From Fibrobacter sp. (GTDB lineage Bacteria > Fibrobacterota > Chitinivibrionia > Chitinivibrionales > Chitinispirillaceae), in NCBI GenBank assembly GCA_012519985.1, contig JAAYPC010000315.1:1-39656 (forward strand): a stretch of 39,656 nucleotides of DNA. Direction: 5' to 3'. How positions within the stretch are numbered: position 1 is the stretch's first letter; every line of letters begins with the position of its first letter. The position numbers were made by a program, and so were the translations under genes. Positions 25,022-34,920 of this stretch are shown here, one piece after another. The notes below the pieces were generated by a model that saw only the letters and a program-made list of their open reading frames with translations, was not told the origin of the DNA and searched no databases.

Positions 25022-27001
25022 ATGGAGCTGGATGGAAGAAAACGGGTCGTAATTGAAAACGTAAAGCCATCGATTGATGGAGGTTTTCCGGTAAAGCGGA
25101 TAGAAGGGGAGATGCTTAAGGTATCGGCAGATCTTCTTTGTGACAGCCATGATTCAATCGGGGCAGAGGTACTTTACAAAAAGAGCACGGAAAGTCAGTG
25201 GAGTAATGCCCCGATGCATCTGGTGGATAATGATCGTTGGGAGAGTAGTTTTCATTTGGCAGAGGCGGGTATCTATTATTACACGGTGAGAGCCTGGGTG
25301 GATCATTTTCAGTCCTGGCAGCATAATCTGGTAAAAAAATTCAGTGCCTCTCAGGACATTTCGGTAGAACTACAGATCGGTGCTCAGTTTCTGAAGAAAG
25401 CTTCAGGCAGAGTACCCTCTTCACTTTCAGAATCTTTGCAAACCAGAGCAGATGCTTTAATTGAGGAAACAGATCGGGCCAAAGCTGTACTTTTAGCTAC
25501 AGATAAAGAGATCACTGCACTTCTTAGAGCTTATCCGGATCTGAGTCTGGCTCAGACTTTCCCTGTGCAATACCAGGTCATTGTGGAAAGAAAGAGAGCC
25601 CTTTACAGTAGCTGGTATGAGGTTTTCCCCCGATCTTGCAGTGCTCGCGAGGGGGTGAGTGGCACTTTCAGAGATTGCGAAAGGCGTTTACCTCTGATCT
25701 CCCAGATGGGCTTTGATGTGCTGTATCTTCCTCCGGTTCACCCGATTGGCTTGAGCAATCGCAAAGGGAAAAATAATTCGCTTGTAGCAGAAGAGGGGGA
25801 TCCGGGGAGTCCCTGGGCTATCGGTTCTGAATACGGAGGCCACAAAGCCATAGAGCCTTCATTGGGTACTGTCGAAGATTTTGTCGATCTGATAAATGCT
25901 GCGACTTCCTATGGTATAGAAATAGCAATGGATCTGGCATTTCAATGCTCTCCGGATCACCCTTATATCAAATCAAATCCGGAATGGTTTAAAACCCGTC
26001 CTGATGGAACTATTCAATATGCCGAGAATCCTCCTAAAAAGTACCAGGATATAGTACCATTCGACTTTGAAACCGATTCCTGGAGGGAGCTTTGGGAGGA
26101 ACTGAAATCCGTGGTGTTTTTCTGGTTGGAAAAGGGAATCCGGATCTTTCGGGTGGATAATCCTCACACAAAGCCATTCGATTTCTGGCAATGGCTTATT
26201 TCAGAGGTGCGTGAAAGATACCCGGATGTCATATTCCTTTCAGAAGCCTTTACCCGGCCTAAAGTAATGTATCGTCTGGCAAAGCTGGGATTTTCCCAGT
26301 CTTATACCTATTTCACCTGGCGAAATACCAAGGCCGAGCTAATCGAGTATTTTGAAGAGCTTTCTCATAGCGAAATATCCGAATTTTTCCGTCCAAACCT
26401 TTGGCCTACCACTCCTGATATTCTCCCTCAGTATCTGCAGTTTGGTGATGAGCGGGCATTTGCTGTACGACTGGTTCTGGCAGCCACTCTGTCATCAAAT
26501 TATGGAATTTATGGTCCCTCATTTGAATTGGCAATTAATGAAGCACCGGAAGGCAGAGAGGAATTTTTGAATTCTGAAAAATATGAGATTAAGCACTGGG
26601 ACTGGACTAAAGGTGAGAAACTTCGAAAAATGATAACGGTTCTCAATAATATCCGTCAAAACAATCCAGCACTCCAGGATTTCAGAAACACTTCCTTTTA
26701 TCCGGTGGATAATGATTATCTGCTCTTCTATATAAAGGCTACTTATGACCAGTCCAATATTATTGCGGTAATTGTAAATTTAGATCCATTTAATCCTCAG
26801 ACCGGTAAAGTTCATTTCCCTCTGCAAACATTGGGTATAGATTCTGAAGAGCCTTATCTGCTGCAGGATCAGCTTGGAGAAGAACGTTTTATCTGGAGCG
26901 GAGCGCAAAACTTTATTACTGTCGATCCATTGAGAGCACCCGCATTCGTGTTTAAACTGCACAAACAGTTTAATAAAGAAAGTTCTTTTGATTACTATTG
27001 A
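25022..27001 (+). CDS. glgE: Alpha-1,4-glucan:maltose-1-phosphate maltosyltransferase
   Basis: A 659-residue GH13 enzyme that extends alpha-1,4-glucans from maltose-1-phosphate. Seen: the N-terminal domain with IENVKPSIDGGFPVKRIEGE, then the (beta/alpha)8 barrel with LPPVHPIGLSNRKGKNN and GSEYGGHKAIEPSLGT. The nucleophile is D379 in FRVDNPHTKP and the general acid E408 in FLSEAFTRPKVM, an offset of about fifteen from the Streptomyces enzyme numbering as I remember it. The ribosome site is weak (GAGAG). The treS-maltokinase gene follows after 27 bases, so both steps of maltose-1-phosphate supply and use are coupled. Confidence 0.96.
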   Translation: MELDGRKRVVIENVKPSIDGGFPVKRIEGEMLKVSADLLCDSHDSIGAEVLYKKSTESQWSNAPMHLVDNDRWESSFHLAEAGIYYYTVRAWVDHFQSWQHNLVKKFSASQDISVELQIGAQFLKKASGRVPSSLSESLQTRADALIEETDRAKAVLLATDKEITALLRAYPDLSLAQTFPVQYQVIVERKRALYSSWYEVFPRSCSAREGVSGTFRDCERRLPLISQMGFDVLYLPPVHPIGLSNRKGKNNSLVAEEGDPGSPWAIGSEYGGHKAIEPSLGTVEDFVDLINAATSYGIEIAMDLAFQCSPDHPYIKSNPEWFKTRPDGTIQYAENPPKKYQDIVPFDFETDSWRELWEELKSVVFFWLEKGIRIFRVDNPHTKPFDFWQWLISEVRERYPDVIFLSEAFTRPKVMYRLAKLGFSQSYTYFTWRNTKAELIEYFEELSHSEISEFFRPNLWPTTPDILPQYLQFGDERAFAVRLVLAATLSSNYGIYGPSFELAINEAPEGREEFLNSEKYEIKHWDWTKGEKLRKMITVLNNIRQNNPALQDFRNTSFYPVDNDYLLFYIKATYDQSNIIAVIVNLDPFNPQTGKVHFPLQTLGIDSEEPYLLQDQLGEERFIWSGAQNFITVDPLRAPAFVFKLHKQFNKESSFDYY

Positions 27002-27028
27002 TTTATTACCAAGGGAAATCATCAGATC

Positions 27029-30000
27029 ATGAACGTTGAAAGAAAAATTTATGCTCCGGGTGAATCTTACATTGAAGAGGATTATCTTTGGTATAAGGAT
27101 GCGATAATCTATGAAGTTCATGTACGGGCCTATCGGGACAATAACGGGGATGGTATCGGCGATTTTAAAGGCCTCATCGAGAAAATTGATTATCTGCAAG
27201 CCCTGGGGATTACTGCAATCTGGCTTTTGCCCTTTTATCCATCACCACTTAAGGATGATGGTTATGATATTTCCGATTATCTCAATGTAAATCCTGACTA
27301 TGGGACCTTGCGTGATTTCCGTGAGTTATTGAGGGCAGCTCACAAGCGGGGTATAAGAGTGATTGCAGAGTTGGTTCTTAATCATACTTCTTCGGAGCAT
27401 ATCTGGTTTCAGCGGTCGCGCAGGGCAAGAAGCGGCACTCGTTTGAGAGACATGTATGTATGGAGCGATCATCCTGATAAATATAGAGAGGCCAGAATCA
27501 TATTCAAAGATTTTGAGTCTTCCAACTGGAGTTGGGATCCGGTAGCCAAGGCTTATTATTGGCACCGGTTTTATTCACATCAGCCTGATCTCAATTTTGA
27601 AAATCCGGTGGTGGAGAAAGCATTATTCAGGGCTATTGATTTCTGGTTTTCAATGGGTGTTGATGGCTTAAGGCTGGATGCTGTTCCTTATCTTTTTGAA
27701 AAAGAGGGGACCAATTGTGAAAATCTGGAAGAAACTCATATGTTTTTGCGTAAGCTGAGGGCTCATGTTGATTCTCGTTTTCGCAACAAGATGCTTTTAG
27801 CCGAAGCAAATCAGTGGCCTGAGGATGCGGTCGCATATTTTGGAGATGGTGATGAGTGTCACATGGCATTTCATTTCCCCTTAATGCCCCGTATGTTTAT
27901 GGCAATTCAGATGGAGGACAGTTTCCCAATAATAGACATTTTGAAATCCTCTCCCCCTATACCACAAAACTGTCAATGGGCAACGTTTCTGAGAAATCAT
28001 GATGAATTGACTCTTGAAATGGTAACCGATGAGGAGCGGGATTATATGTACAGGGTCTATGCCAGAGACACCCGTGCTAAAATCAATCTGGGCATAAGAA
28101 GAAGACTGGCTCCTCTTCTCTCCAATGATCGTCGTAAAATCGAACTGATGAACATTCTTCTTTTCTCTTTACCGGGGACTCCCATTATTTACTATGGTGA
28201 TGAGATCGGAATGGGTGATAATTTTTATCTGGGAGACCGTAATGGGGTTAGAACTCCCATGCAATGGTCACCCGATCGCAATGCCGGCTTCTCTGAAGCA
28301 AATCCTCAACGGCTTTTTCTTCCGGTTATTATCGATTCTGAGTATCATTACGAAACTGTTAATGTGCGCAATCAGATCGGCAGTTTTTCTTCACTTCTGT
28401 GGTGGATGCGCAGTATTATTGCAATGCGAAGAAGATACCGGGCTTTCTCCAGGGGAGGACTGGAAATCCTGGCATGTGATAATCCCAAAATTTTGGCCTT
28501 TTGCCGCCAATATGAAGATGAGATCATACTGGTGGCGGTTAATTTGTCCAGATACAGTCAGATGGTTCATATTGACATGCCTCAGTATAGTGGACTTGTT
28601 CCGGAGGAGATGTTCGGGAAATCGATTTTCCCTATTGTGAAAGAAACTCCATATATGCTCACATTCGGGCCATACGATTTTTATTGGCTTCTGCTGGGGA
28701 AAAACAAAGAGGAAATCGGGATCGTTGAGGAGTGGATACCGGCTATGAAACTAAAAAATAATTGGGAATCCATTTTTTCAGGAAAAGCGCGTCAGGTTCT
28801 GGAAGAGAAGCTTTTGGCGCGATATCTCATGCACAGCCGCTGGTTTGCATCAAAGAGTAGAAAGATCAGAAAAACCAGCATAATCGAGGATTTCAGACTT
28901 CATAATGATGTTACTGATTCACATCTGTTGATTGTGAAGGTGGCATTTACCGAGGGGGCTGAGGAAAATTATCTGGTTCCGGTCTCATTTGAAAATAAGA
29001 TTACTTCCGGTGGATTATCTGAACAATACCCTCAGGCGGTTATTGCTGAACTGGTAATCGATGAGCAGGAGGGAATCCTTTACGATGGAATGTATAATGA
29101 AAAGTTGCATCATCTGCTTTTTTCCATAATTAATGGAAGAAAGAGGGTAAAAGGTATTAATGGAGAGCTGGCAGGGGTCGCCGGCAGAAATTTGAAATCA
29201 ATAGTAGAGAATCTTCCTGGGGTGTTGGTCAGTCACCCATTGAAAGTCGAGCAAAGCAACACGGCAATAGTCTTTGGTGAATCTTTATTTCTGAAGTTAT
29301 ATCGTAAGCTTGAAGAGGGGGCTAATCCAGAGCTCGAGATACTGCAGTTTCTCTCCGATGAAGTTCAGTTTAATTATATCCCGCTCTTTGCAGGGGCAAT
29401 AGAGTATAGAGCCAAGCGGACTCAGCCCCAGACTGTGGCTCTTTTGCAGGGATATGTAGAAAACAGTGGGAATGCCTGGAGTTATTCACTGGGGGTAATT
29501 GCCAGATTCTTTGAACAGGTTCTTGCTGATGATACCGGAGTGGAAAAACTGCAGCAATCTTTCCCTCCATTATTTACAGTGGATATTTCTGACGTGCCCC
29601 CGGTTATCAGGGATAGAATCGGGGAGCTTTATCTGCAGATGGTTTCGATATTGGGGAAAAGAACTGCACAAATGCACAAGGCATTGAGTCTTTCCCAGAA
29701 CAATCCTCAGTTTGATCCGGAATCATTTTCTCAGCTTTACCAGCGATCTCTATATCAGTCTATGCAGGGGTTGGTACAGCGAACCTTTCAATCACTGGAT
29801 AAACATTTACAGGCAATACCGGATAATTACAGGCAACTAGCTCAGAGTGTGCTGGAAAATGAAAAGAAAATTCTTGATACCATGAGAAAAATCGTGCAGC
29901 GTAAGATCACCTCTACCAAAATAAGGATTCATGGTGATTATCACCTGGGGCAGGTGCTTTATACTGGCAAAGATTTTGTCATTATGGATTTTGAGGGAGA

Positions 30001-30379
30001 GCCTGCACGTCCCATAAGTGAGCGGAAACTGAAACGATCTCCCTTTAAAGATGTTGCCGGAATGATCCGCTCATTTCACTATGCAACTTACAGCACTCTT
30101 TTTTTGAATCCGACTTTTCGTGCTGCAGATTTTCCACAGTTAGAGAGCTGGATAATTCCGCTCTATAGCTACATCAGTGGCGTTTTTCTGAACTCTTATC
30201 TGTTAGAAGCCGGAGATGCTTCATTTGTTCCGCGGGATCAGGAACAGATAACCACATTGCTGCAAATATTTCTACTGGAAAAAGCAGTATACGAGTTAGG
30301 TTACGAAATCAATAACCGGCCTGAATGGGTAGTTATCCCTCTTCAAGGGATTCGAAGTTTATTGTCCGATAAGAAGTGA
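27029..30379 (+). CDS. treS: Trehalose synthase fused to maltokinase (TreS-Mak)
   Basis: A 1116-residue fusion. The N-terminal half (about 1-560) is GH13 trehalose synthase, interconverting trehalose and maltose: YEVHVRAYRDNNGDGIGDF, LNHTSSEH, nucleophile D217 in GVDGLRLDAVPYL, acid/base E259 in LLAEANQWP, and D325 in FLRNHDE. The C-terminal half (about 565-1116) is a maltokinase (Pep2-like) with the catalytic loop IHGDYHLGQVL (D970) and the metal site VIMDFEGEP (D about 987), then KRSPFKDVAGMIRSFHYA. It phosphorylates maltose to maltose-1-phosphate for GlgE, encoded 27 bases upstream. Fused forms are common in several phyla, while actinobacteria often keep two genes that assemble. Confidence 0.96.
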   Translation: MNVERKIYAPGESYIEEDYLWYKDAIIYEVHVRAYRDNNGDGIGDFKGLIEKIDYLQALGITAIWLLPFYPSPLKDDGYDISDYLNVNPDYGTLRDFRELLRAAHKRGIRVIAELVLNHTSSEHIWFQRSRRARSGTRLRDMYVWSDHPDKYREARIIFKDFESSNWSWDPVAKAYYWHRFYSHQPDLNFENPVVEKALFRAIDFWFSMGVDGLRLDAVPYLFEKEGTNCENLEETHMFLRKLRAHVDSRFRNKMLLAEANQWPEDAVAYFGDGDECHMAFHFPLMPRMFMAIQMEDSFPIIDILKSSPPIPQNCQWATFLRNHDELTLEMVTDEERDYMYRVYARDTRAKINLGIRRRLAPLLSNDRRKIELMNILLFSLPGTPIIYYGDEIGMGDNFYLGDRNGVRTPMQWSPDRNAGFSEANPQRLFLPVIIDSEYHYETVNVRNQIGSFSSLLWWMRSIIAMRRRYRAFSRGGLEILACDNPKILAFCRQYEDEIILVAVNLSRYSQMVHIDMPQYSGLVPEEMFGKSIFPIVKETPYMLTFGPYDFYWLLLGKNKEEIGIVEEWIPAMKLKNNWESIFSGKARQVLEEKLLARYLMHSRWFASKSRKIRKTSIIEDFRLHNDVTDSHLLIVKVAFTEGAEENYLVPVSFENKITSGGLSEQYPQAVIAELVIDEQEGILYDGMYNEKLHHLLFSIINGRKRVKGINGELAGVAGRNLKSIVENLPGVLVSHPLKVEQSNTAIVFGESLFLKLYRKLEEGANPELEILQFLSDEVQFNYIPLFAGAIEYRAKRTQPQTVALLQGYVENSGNAWSYSLGVIARFFEQVLADDTGVEKLQQSFPPLFTVDISDVPPVIRDRIGELYLQMVSILGKRTAQMHKALSLSQNNPQFDPESFSQLYQRSLYQSMQGLVQRTFQSLDKHLQAIPDNYRQLAQSVLENEKKILDTMRKIVQRKITSTKIRIHGDYHLGQVLYTGKDFVIMDFEGEPARPISERKLKRSPFKDVAGMIRSFHYATYSTLFLNPTFRAADFPQLESWIIPLYSYISGVFLNSYLLEAGDASFVPRDQEQITTLLQIFLLEKAVYELGYEINNRPEWVVIPLQGIRSLLSDKK

Positions 30380-30665
30380 ATAACGCGTGGATAACTACTC
30401 AGGTATCTGATGATAAAGACCTGATAATATCAGATCGGAAAAAACAGGAACTGATGTCAAAAACAATATCTAACCTGAAGTAATCAGAAAGAATATCTAA
30501 AAGAAGAATCGGAAATGTTAAATACTCCTTGTTCTTCATGGTTTATCTGATTAGTTATTTTTTGATTCTGTTGGCGATTGTTTCTGATTTCTTACCAGTT
30601 ATTTGTTTTATAACTGAGTAGATACGATGCGCGATTTAACTTTAGAGTACTGGGAAGAGGAATAA

Positions 30666-32498
30666 ATGAAAATCGGTGCAATTTATCAGGGCAGTGGAAA
30701 ATGTTCCTTTACAGTATGGGCCCCATTAAGAAATAGTGTTGCATTGAGAATCGTTTCTCCAATGGAGCGGCTTATTCCCATGAATAAGATTAGCGGGGGA
30801 TACTGGCATTTGTCGGATGTGGATGCCAACCCCGGGGATCGTTTTTTTTACCGTTTGGACGATAAACTGGATCGTCCTGATCCTGCATCCAACTACCAGC
30901 CTGAGAATGTTCACGGACCTTCGGAGATTGTTGATCATAGCTCCTTCGATTGGCACGATTCCCAGTGGAATGGCATTGCGCTGGAAAAGATGATTATATA
31001 TGAGTTGCATGTCGGAACATTTTCCAGGGCAGGAACTCTCGATGGGGTCGCTGAAAAACTGGATTATCTTTTAGATCTGGGCATAACGGCTATAGAGCTG
31101 ATGCCGTTGGCTCAATTTCCCGGTGAGCGAAACTGGGGTTATGATGGAGCATATCCATTTGCAGTGCAGTCGTCTTATGGTGGGCCACAAGCATTGAAGC
31201 AACTGGTTGATCAATGTCATTGCAGGGGATTATCGGTAATTTTAGATGTGGTGTACAATCATCTGGGGCCTGAGGGAACTTATGTGCTTGATTACGGAGC
31301 ATATTTTACAAATCAATACAGCACACCCTGGGGCGATGCGGTTAATTTTGATGGTCCCTGGAGTGATGGTGTAAGGAACTTTTTTATTCAAAATGCCCTG
31401 TATTGGTTTGAGAACTACCATATCGATGCATTGCGTCTGGATGCGGTTCAGGGTATCTATGATTTTGGGGCCAAGCATATATTGCAGGAACTTGCAGAAA
31501 ATACTGAAAGGTTTTCACAAGCAGATCGGAAGCGATATCTTATTGCAGAGAGCGATTTGGATGATGTGCGGGTGATTACGCCTCTGCGCCAGAACGGTTA
31601 TGGAATCGATGCACAATGGCATGATGATTTCCACCACTCGTTACATGCCATACTGACTGGAGATAAAAAGAGTTATTATGCGGATTTCGGAGAGATGGCT
31701 CAGTTGGTAAAGGCTTACCGGGATGGATTTGTGTACTCCTGGACCTATTCTGAAAACCGCAAAAGACATCATGGCAGCTCTTCTGCCCATATTCCCGGAA
31801 AACAGTTGGTAGTGTGTCTTCAGAACCATGATCAGATTGGTAACCGCCTTCTGGGGGAACGGCTTTCCATGATGATTTCTTTTGAGGCGTTAAAACTGGC
31901 TGCAGGTGCCCTGTTGACAGCACCATATATTCCACTTCTTTTTATGGGTGAGGAGTTTGCTGCTGACACTCCTTTTCAATATTTCATAAGTCATTATGAT
32001 CAGGATCTGGTGGAGGCGGTACGTAAAGGTCGGGCCAGAGAATTCGCACAGATGCATCAGGGAAATCAGTCTCCTGACCCTCAAGATCCGCAGACTTTCT
32101 TCAGGTGCAAGCTTGACTGGGGGAGCCTGGAGGCAAAGAAACATCAGTTGATTTATCAATACTACCGGCAACTGATAAACTTCAGGAAAACTGTTCCGGC
32201 ACTCAAATATCTGGAAAAGAAAAACATGGAAATAACTGGCTTTCATAAGGAAAAAGTGCTTGTTTTAAATCGATGGCATGAAAGCAGCTCTATCTGTGCG
32301 ATAATGAATTTAAGTGACAGAACAGTTAATCTGTGTTTGGACAAAATACAGTATCCCTGCAGAAAATTGATTGATTCCTCAGAGAAACGGTGGGCAGGAG
32401 AGGGGAGCCTGATGCCGCAGGAAATTATCAGTAAAAAAGAATACCAGCTTTCTCCTTACCATTTTGTGCTCTATGAAAGTACTGCAGTGTCCGGTTAA
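30666..32498 (+). CDS. treZ: Malto-oligosyltrehalose trehalohydrolase
   Basis: A 610-residue GH13 enzyme that cleaves trehalose from the end of maltooligosyl-trehalose. Seen: the N-terminal CBM48-like domain (FTVWAPLRNSVALRI), the barrel segments YELHVGTFSRAGTLDGVAEKLDYL, LMPLAQFPGERNWGYDGAYPFAV, VYNHLGPEGTYV, nucleophile D259 in LRLDAVQGIYD, acid E295 in LIAESDLDD, and D389 in QNHDQIGNR. GAGG precedes the ATG. The 286-base gap from treS holds a putative promoter area, so it may be separately transcribed. The partner TreY is not in this window. Confidence 0.95.
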   Translation: MKIGAIYQGSGKCSFTVWAPLRNSVALRIVSPMERLIPMNKISGGYWHLSDVDANPGDRFFYRLDDKLDRPDPASNYQPENVHGPSEIVDHSSFDWHDSQWNGIALEKMIIYELHVGTFSRAGTLDGVAEKLDYLLDLGITAIELMPLAQFPGERNWGYDGAYPFAVQSSYGGPQALKQLVDQCHCRGLSVILDVVYNHLGPEGTYVLDYGAYFTNQYSTPWGDAVNFDGPWSDGVRNFFIQNALYWFENYHIDALRLDAVQGIYDFGAKHILQELAENTERFSQADRKRYLIAESDLDDVRVITPLRQNGYGIDAQWHDDFHHSLHAILTGDKKSYYADFGEMAQLVKAYRDGFVYSWTYSENRKRHHGSSSAHIPGKQLVVCLQNHDQIGNRLLGERLSMMISFEALKLAAGALLTAPYIPLLFMGEEFAADTPFQYFISHYDQDLVEAVRKGRAREFAQMHQGNQSPDPQDPQTFFRCKLDWGSLEAKKHQLIYQYYRQLINFRKTVPALKYLEKKNMEITGFHKEKVLVLNRWHESSSICAIMNLSDRTVNLCLDKIQYPCRKLIDSSEKRWAGEGSLMPQEIISKKEYQLSPYHFVLYESTAVSG

Positions 32499-32554
32499 AA
32501 TTTATCGGTTGTATTGAGCCAATCCTATTTTTCCGGATTCCGGATAGGTTTCGG

Positions 32555-33727
32555 TTAAGAGCTTACCAGTTCTTTTTCTTTAGTTTCCTGCAATTGTGGC
32601 AGAGCCAGCGGTTTTCGTTTTTTGCGGAATTTGCTTACGTAAACAGCACTCGATACATAGAGTAGTAACATGAAAAGAGTAATGTTGAGCGGAGAGTGAA
32701 GAAAACGTTTATATCCTAAAAAGGTTTCGCAAAAATAAGTGATCAGAGATATCAGAGGAATATGCAGAAGGTATGGGTAGAAAGAGCTTTTTCCAATATT
32801 TCGAATAAAGGAGAGTCCCAGAATTGCGGAGATCAAGCCCTGCTCGTTTGCTACTACGTAAAGTAATATGAAATAAAAAGGTAACACATAAACGTGGTAA
32901 GCCAGAAATGAATTGAGTGGAGAGCTGGCATTGTGAAGGCTTAGGAGGAGATATATTGCTCCCAGTGAAATGATACTCAACAGATCAGAGAACAGGGCTG
33001 TATAGATGGAACGGGGTCTTTCAGACAATTGATAAAAGCGGGCCAGTAACATTCCGGTTAAGAATTCGAAAAAACGTATCGGTGCGAATATATGAAAAAA
33101 ATGATAAAGCTCTTTTGGTGTGCCGAGTGCTCCATAAAATAAACCCCATAAAAGCGACGGCAGAAAGGAGAGAAAAGAGAGTAATAGAAGTAGTCTTTTG
33201 CTTTTTATGGAAGCAACAAATTTCAGTGCAGGAGTAAATAACAGATAACAGAGAAAAAAGGCGGACAGAGCCCAGGATGGTGTGTTTAGAGTGTAGCTGA
33301 AAAAAGGGAAAAAAGAGTATAAAAGTGATAGATGCAGCAGCGCTGAATAGATAAGTTTTATCGGATCCAGGTTTCCGTTGGCACTACTGCGGATGGCAAA
33401 GATTATTACCATCATCAATGTAGTAATAGCATGCAGAGGGAAAAGTTCGGAGAATCGTTTACGCAGAAATGGAAGAGGTTTGAAATTCTGCGAATGGGAG
33501 GCAAATTTTATGGTAAAAATGAAACCACCCAGCAAAAAGAAGATGCTGGCGTGGAATGCAGGGCCTTTTATCAATCTGAAAAGCCATGCTGGTGAACCGT
33601 GAAGATCATTTAACCCCCCCATCACTTCAAGATGAAGTAAAACGATATTAATCGATGCCAGTAATCGCAAGCCATCGATAGAGCGGAAATATTTGGGAGT
33701 CGTTTTAATTGAGTTTTTTGCGATCAT
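32555..33727 (-). CDS. Acyltransferase 3 family membrane protein
   Basis: A 390-residue inner-membrane protein with about ten hydrophobic segments. It opens with FRSIDGLRLLASINIVLLHLEV, the N-terminal signature with the catalytic-type histidine of OafA/NodX-like acyltransferases, and has the conserved basic loop FLRKRFSELFPLH. These enzymes transfer acyl groups, often acetyl, to sugars of surface polysaccharides or other exported molecules. ATG 33727 fits the homology; a TTG at 33781 would add 18 residues. No ribosome site is clear at either. The substrate is unknown, and no glycan cluster surrounds it. Confidence 0.85.
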   Translation of the reverse strand: MIAKNSIKTTPKYFRSIDGLRLLASINIVLLHLEVMGGLNDLHGSPAWLFRLIKGPAFHASIFFLLGGFIFTIKFASHSQNFKPLPFLRKRFSELFPLHAITTLMMVIIFAIRSSANGNLDPIKLIYSALLHLSLLYSFFPFFSYTLNTPSWALSAFFLCYLLFTPALKFVASIKSKRLLLLLSFLSFLPSLLWGLFYGALGTPKELYHFFHIFAPIRFFEFLTGMLLARFYQLSERPRSIYTALFSDLLSIISLGAIYLLLSLHNASSPLNSFLAYHVYVLPFYFILLYVVANEQGLISAILGLSFIRNIGKSSFYPYLLHIPLISLITYFCETFLGYKRFLHSPLNITLFMLLLYVSSAVYVSKFRKKRKPLALPQLQETKEKELVSS

Positions 33728-33933
33728 CGAAATTTTAGTTTCAAAGTTAATAAGGTAAATTATATGGCTATGCGGTTTCAACCGGTTTTAGAAATCTCAT
33801 ACTCTACTTTCATTCATTTTAAACCTCATTTACTTCGGCATTCATTATCCCATTATCCGATATCGTTATTTTTTCCCCTCTTGCCTCTCCAGCCCTAAAA
33901 AGGAACAGGAGTAAACTGCATATCCATGTAACA

Positions 33934-34890
33934 TTAATTATTTCTGCTGGCAGAAGCTCGGAACAAGCGGTCATTAATTGCTCTGCCCAAACCTTCATCA
34001 GGTACTTTTTCTACAACGATAAGATCCAGTCCAGCCGAATCCAGCCTTCGTAATGCTGCAAAGAGGTTACATGCAGCTTCGTTTAGATTCCCTGTTTTGG
34101 ATAGTACTTCAACTACTGTGTAATTGCCGGTTGAATCGCCTTTTAAGGTTAACAGACCCACTTTCATATTATCAGGGCAAGGTGCTGTATCTTTATTGAA
34201 TCGCAAGGGTGTCGATGGTGCATAATGCCTCAGAGAACGCCCGGGAGATGCATTTTTGTAGTCAGTAGTATCAGGGATAATCACTTTGCCGATCTCTTTC
34301 TGAATCAATTCCAGACTCAGACCACCCGGTCGCAAAAGAACAGGATCTTCATTCATAAAAGAAATAATAGTAGATTCCACACCGACACTGCAACTGCCAC
34401 CATCCAGGATCATGTCGATACAGTTGCCAAGCTGTTCTGAGACATGAGCGGCGCAGGTGGGACTGATCGATCCGAATTTGTTGGCGCTGGGAGCGGCTAC
34501 TGGTTTACCGCAAAGAGATATCATGGAACGAGCGATGTTGTTATCAGGCATTCGAATTCCTACTCCGGAGAGTCCTGATGTGACTATGTCCGGGATGATC
34601 TCTTTTTTGGGTAGAATTAAAGTCAATGGTCCAGGCCAGAATCTTTCAATCAATAAAGCTGCTTTTGGGGGCACCGAATGGACCACTTCGTTTATCTGAT
34701 CAAGTTCTGCGATATGGACAATGAGGGGGTCTAGTCTGGGGCGCTCTTTTGCCTCAAAGATTCGTGCTACCGCGGTTGGATTGGTTGCATCTGCACCTAA
34801 CCCATATACAGTTTCGGTGGGGAAGGCGACGATTCCACCTTTACTGATAATGGCGGCAGCTTCAGAAATTTGTTTATTGAAAGAGTCCAT
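33934..34890 (-). CDS. Threonylcarbamoyl-AMP synthase, Sua5/YwlC type
   Basis: A 318-residue enzyme that makes threonylcarbamoyl-AMP from threonine, bicarbonate and ATP for the t6A37 modification of ANN-decoding tRNAs. Seen: GGIVAFPTETVYGLGADATN, KERPRLDPLIVHI, PSANKFGSISPT and SVGVESTI in the TsaC-like N-terminal domain. The C-terminal Sua5 domain then appears, ending VPDEGLGRAINDRLFRASA; the short TsaC type lacks this domain. It lies 30 bases downstream of citrate synthase on the same strand, likely co-transcribed from the citrate synthase promoter. Confidence 0.95.
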   Translation of the reverse strand: MDSFNKQISEAAAIISKGGIVAFPTETVYGLGADATNPTAVARIFEAKERPRLDPLIVHIAELDQINEVVHSVPPKAALLIERFWPGPLTLILPKKEIIPDIVTSGLSGVGIRMPDNNIARSMISLCGKPVAAPSANKFGSISPTCAAHVSEQLGNCIDMILDGGSCSVGVESTIISFMNEDPVLLRPGGLSLELIQKEIGKVIIPDTTDYKNASPGRSLRHYAPSTPLRFNKDTAPCPDNMKVGLLTLKGDSTGNYTVVEVLSKTGNLNEAACNLFAALRRLDSAGLDLIVVEKVPDEGLGRAINDRLFRASASRNN

Positions 34891-34920
34891 GAGAGATTCA
34901 TAAAACCGGAAAATTTCTAA

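Noticed and set aside
24831..25052. Plus-strand ORF of 73 residues before glgE
   Set aside because: Starts with TTG without a ribosome site and overlaps the start of glgE in another frame.
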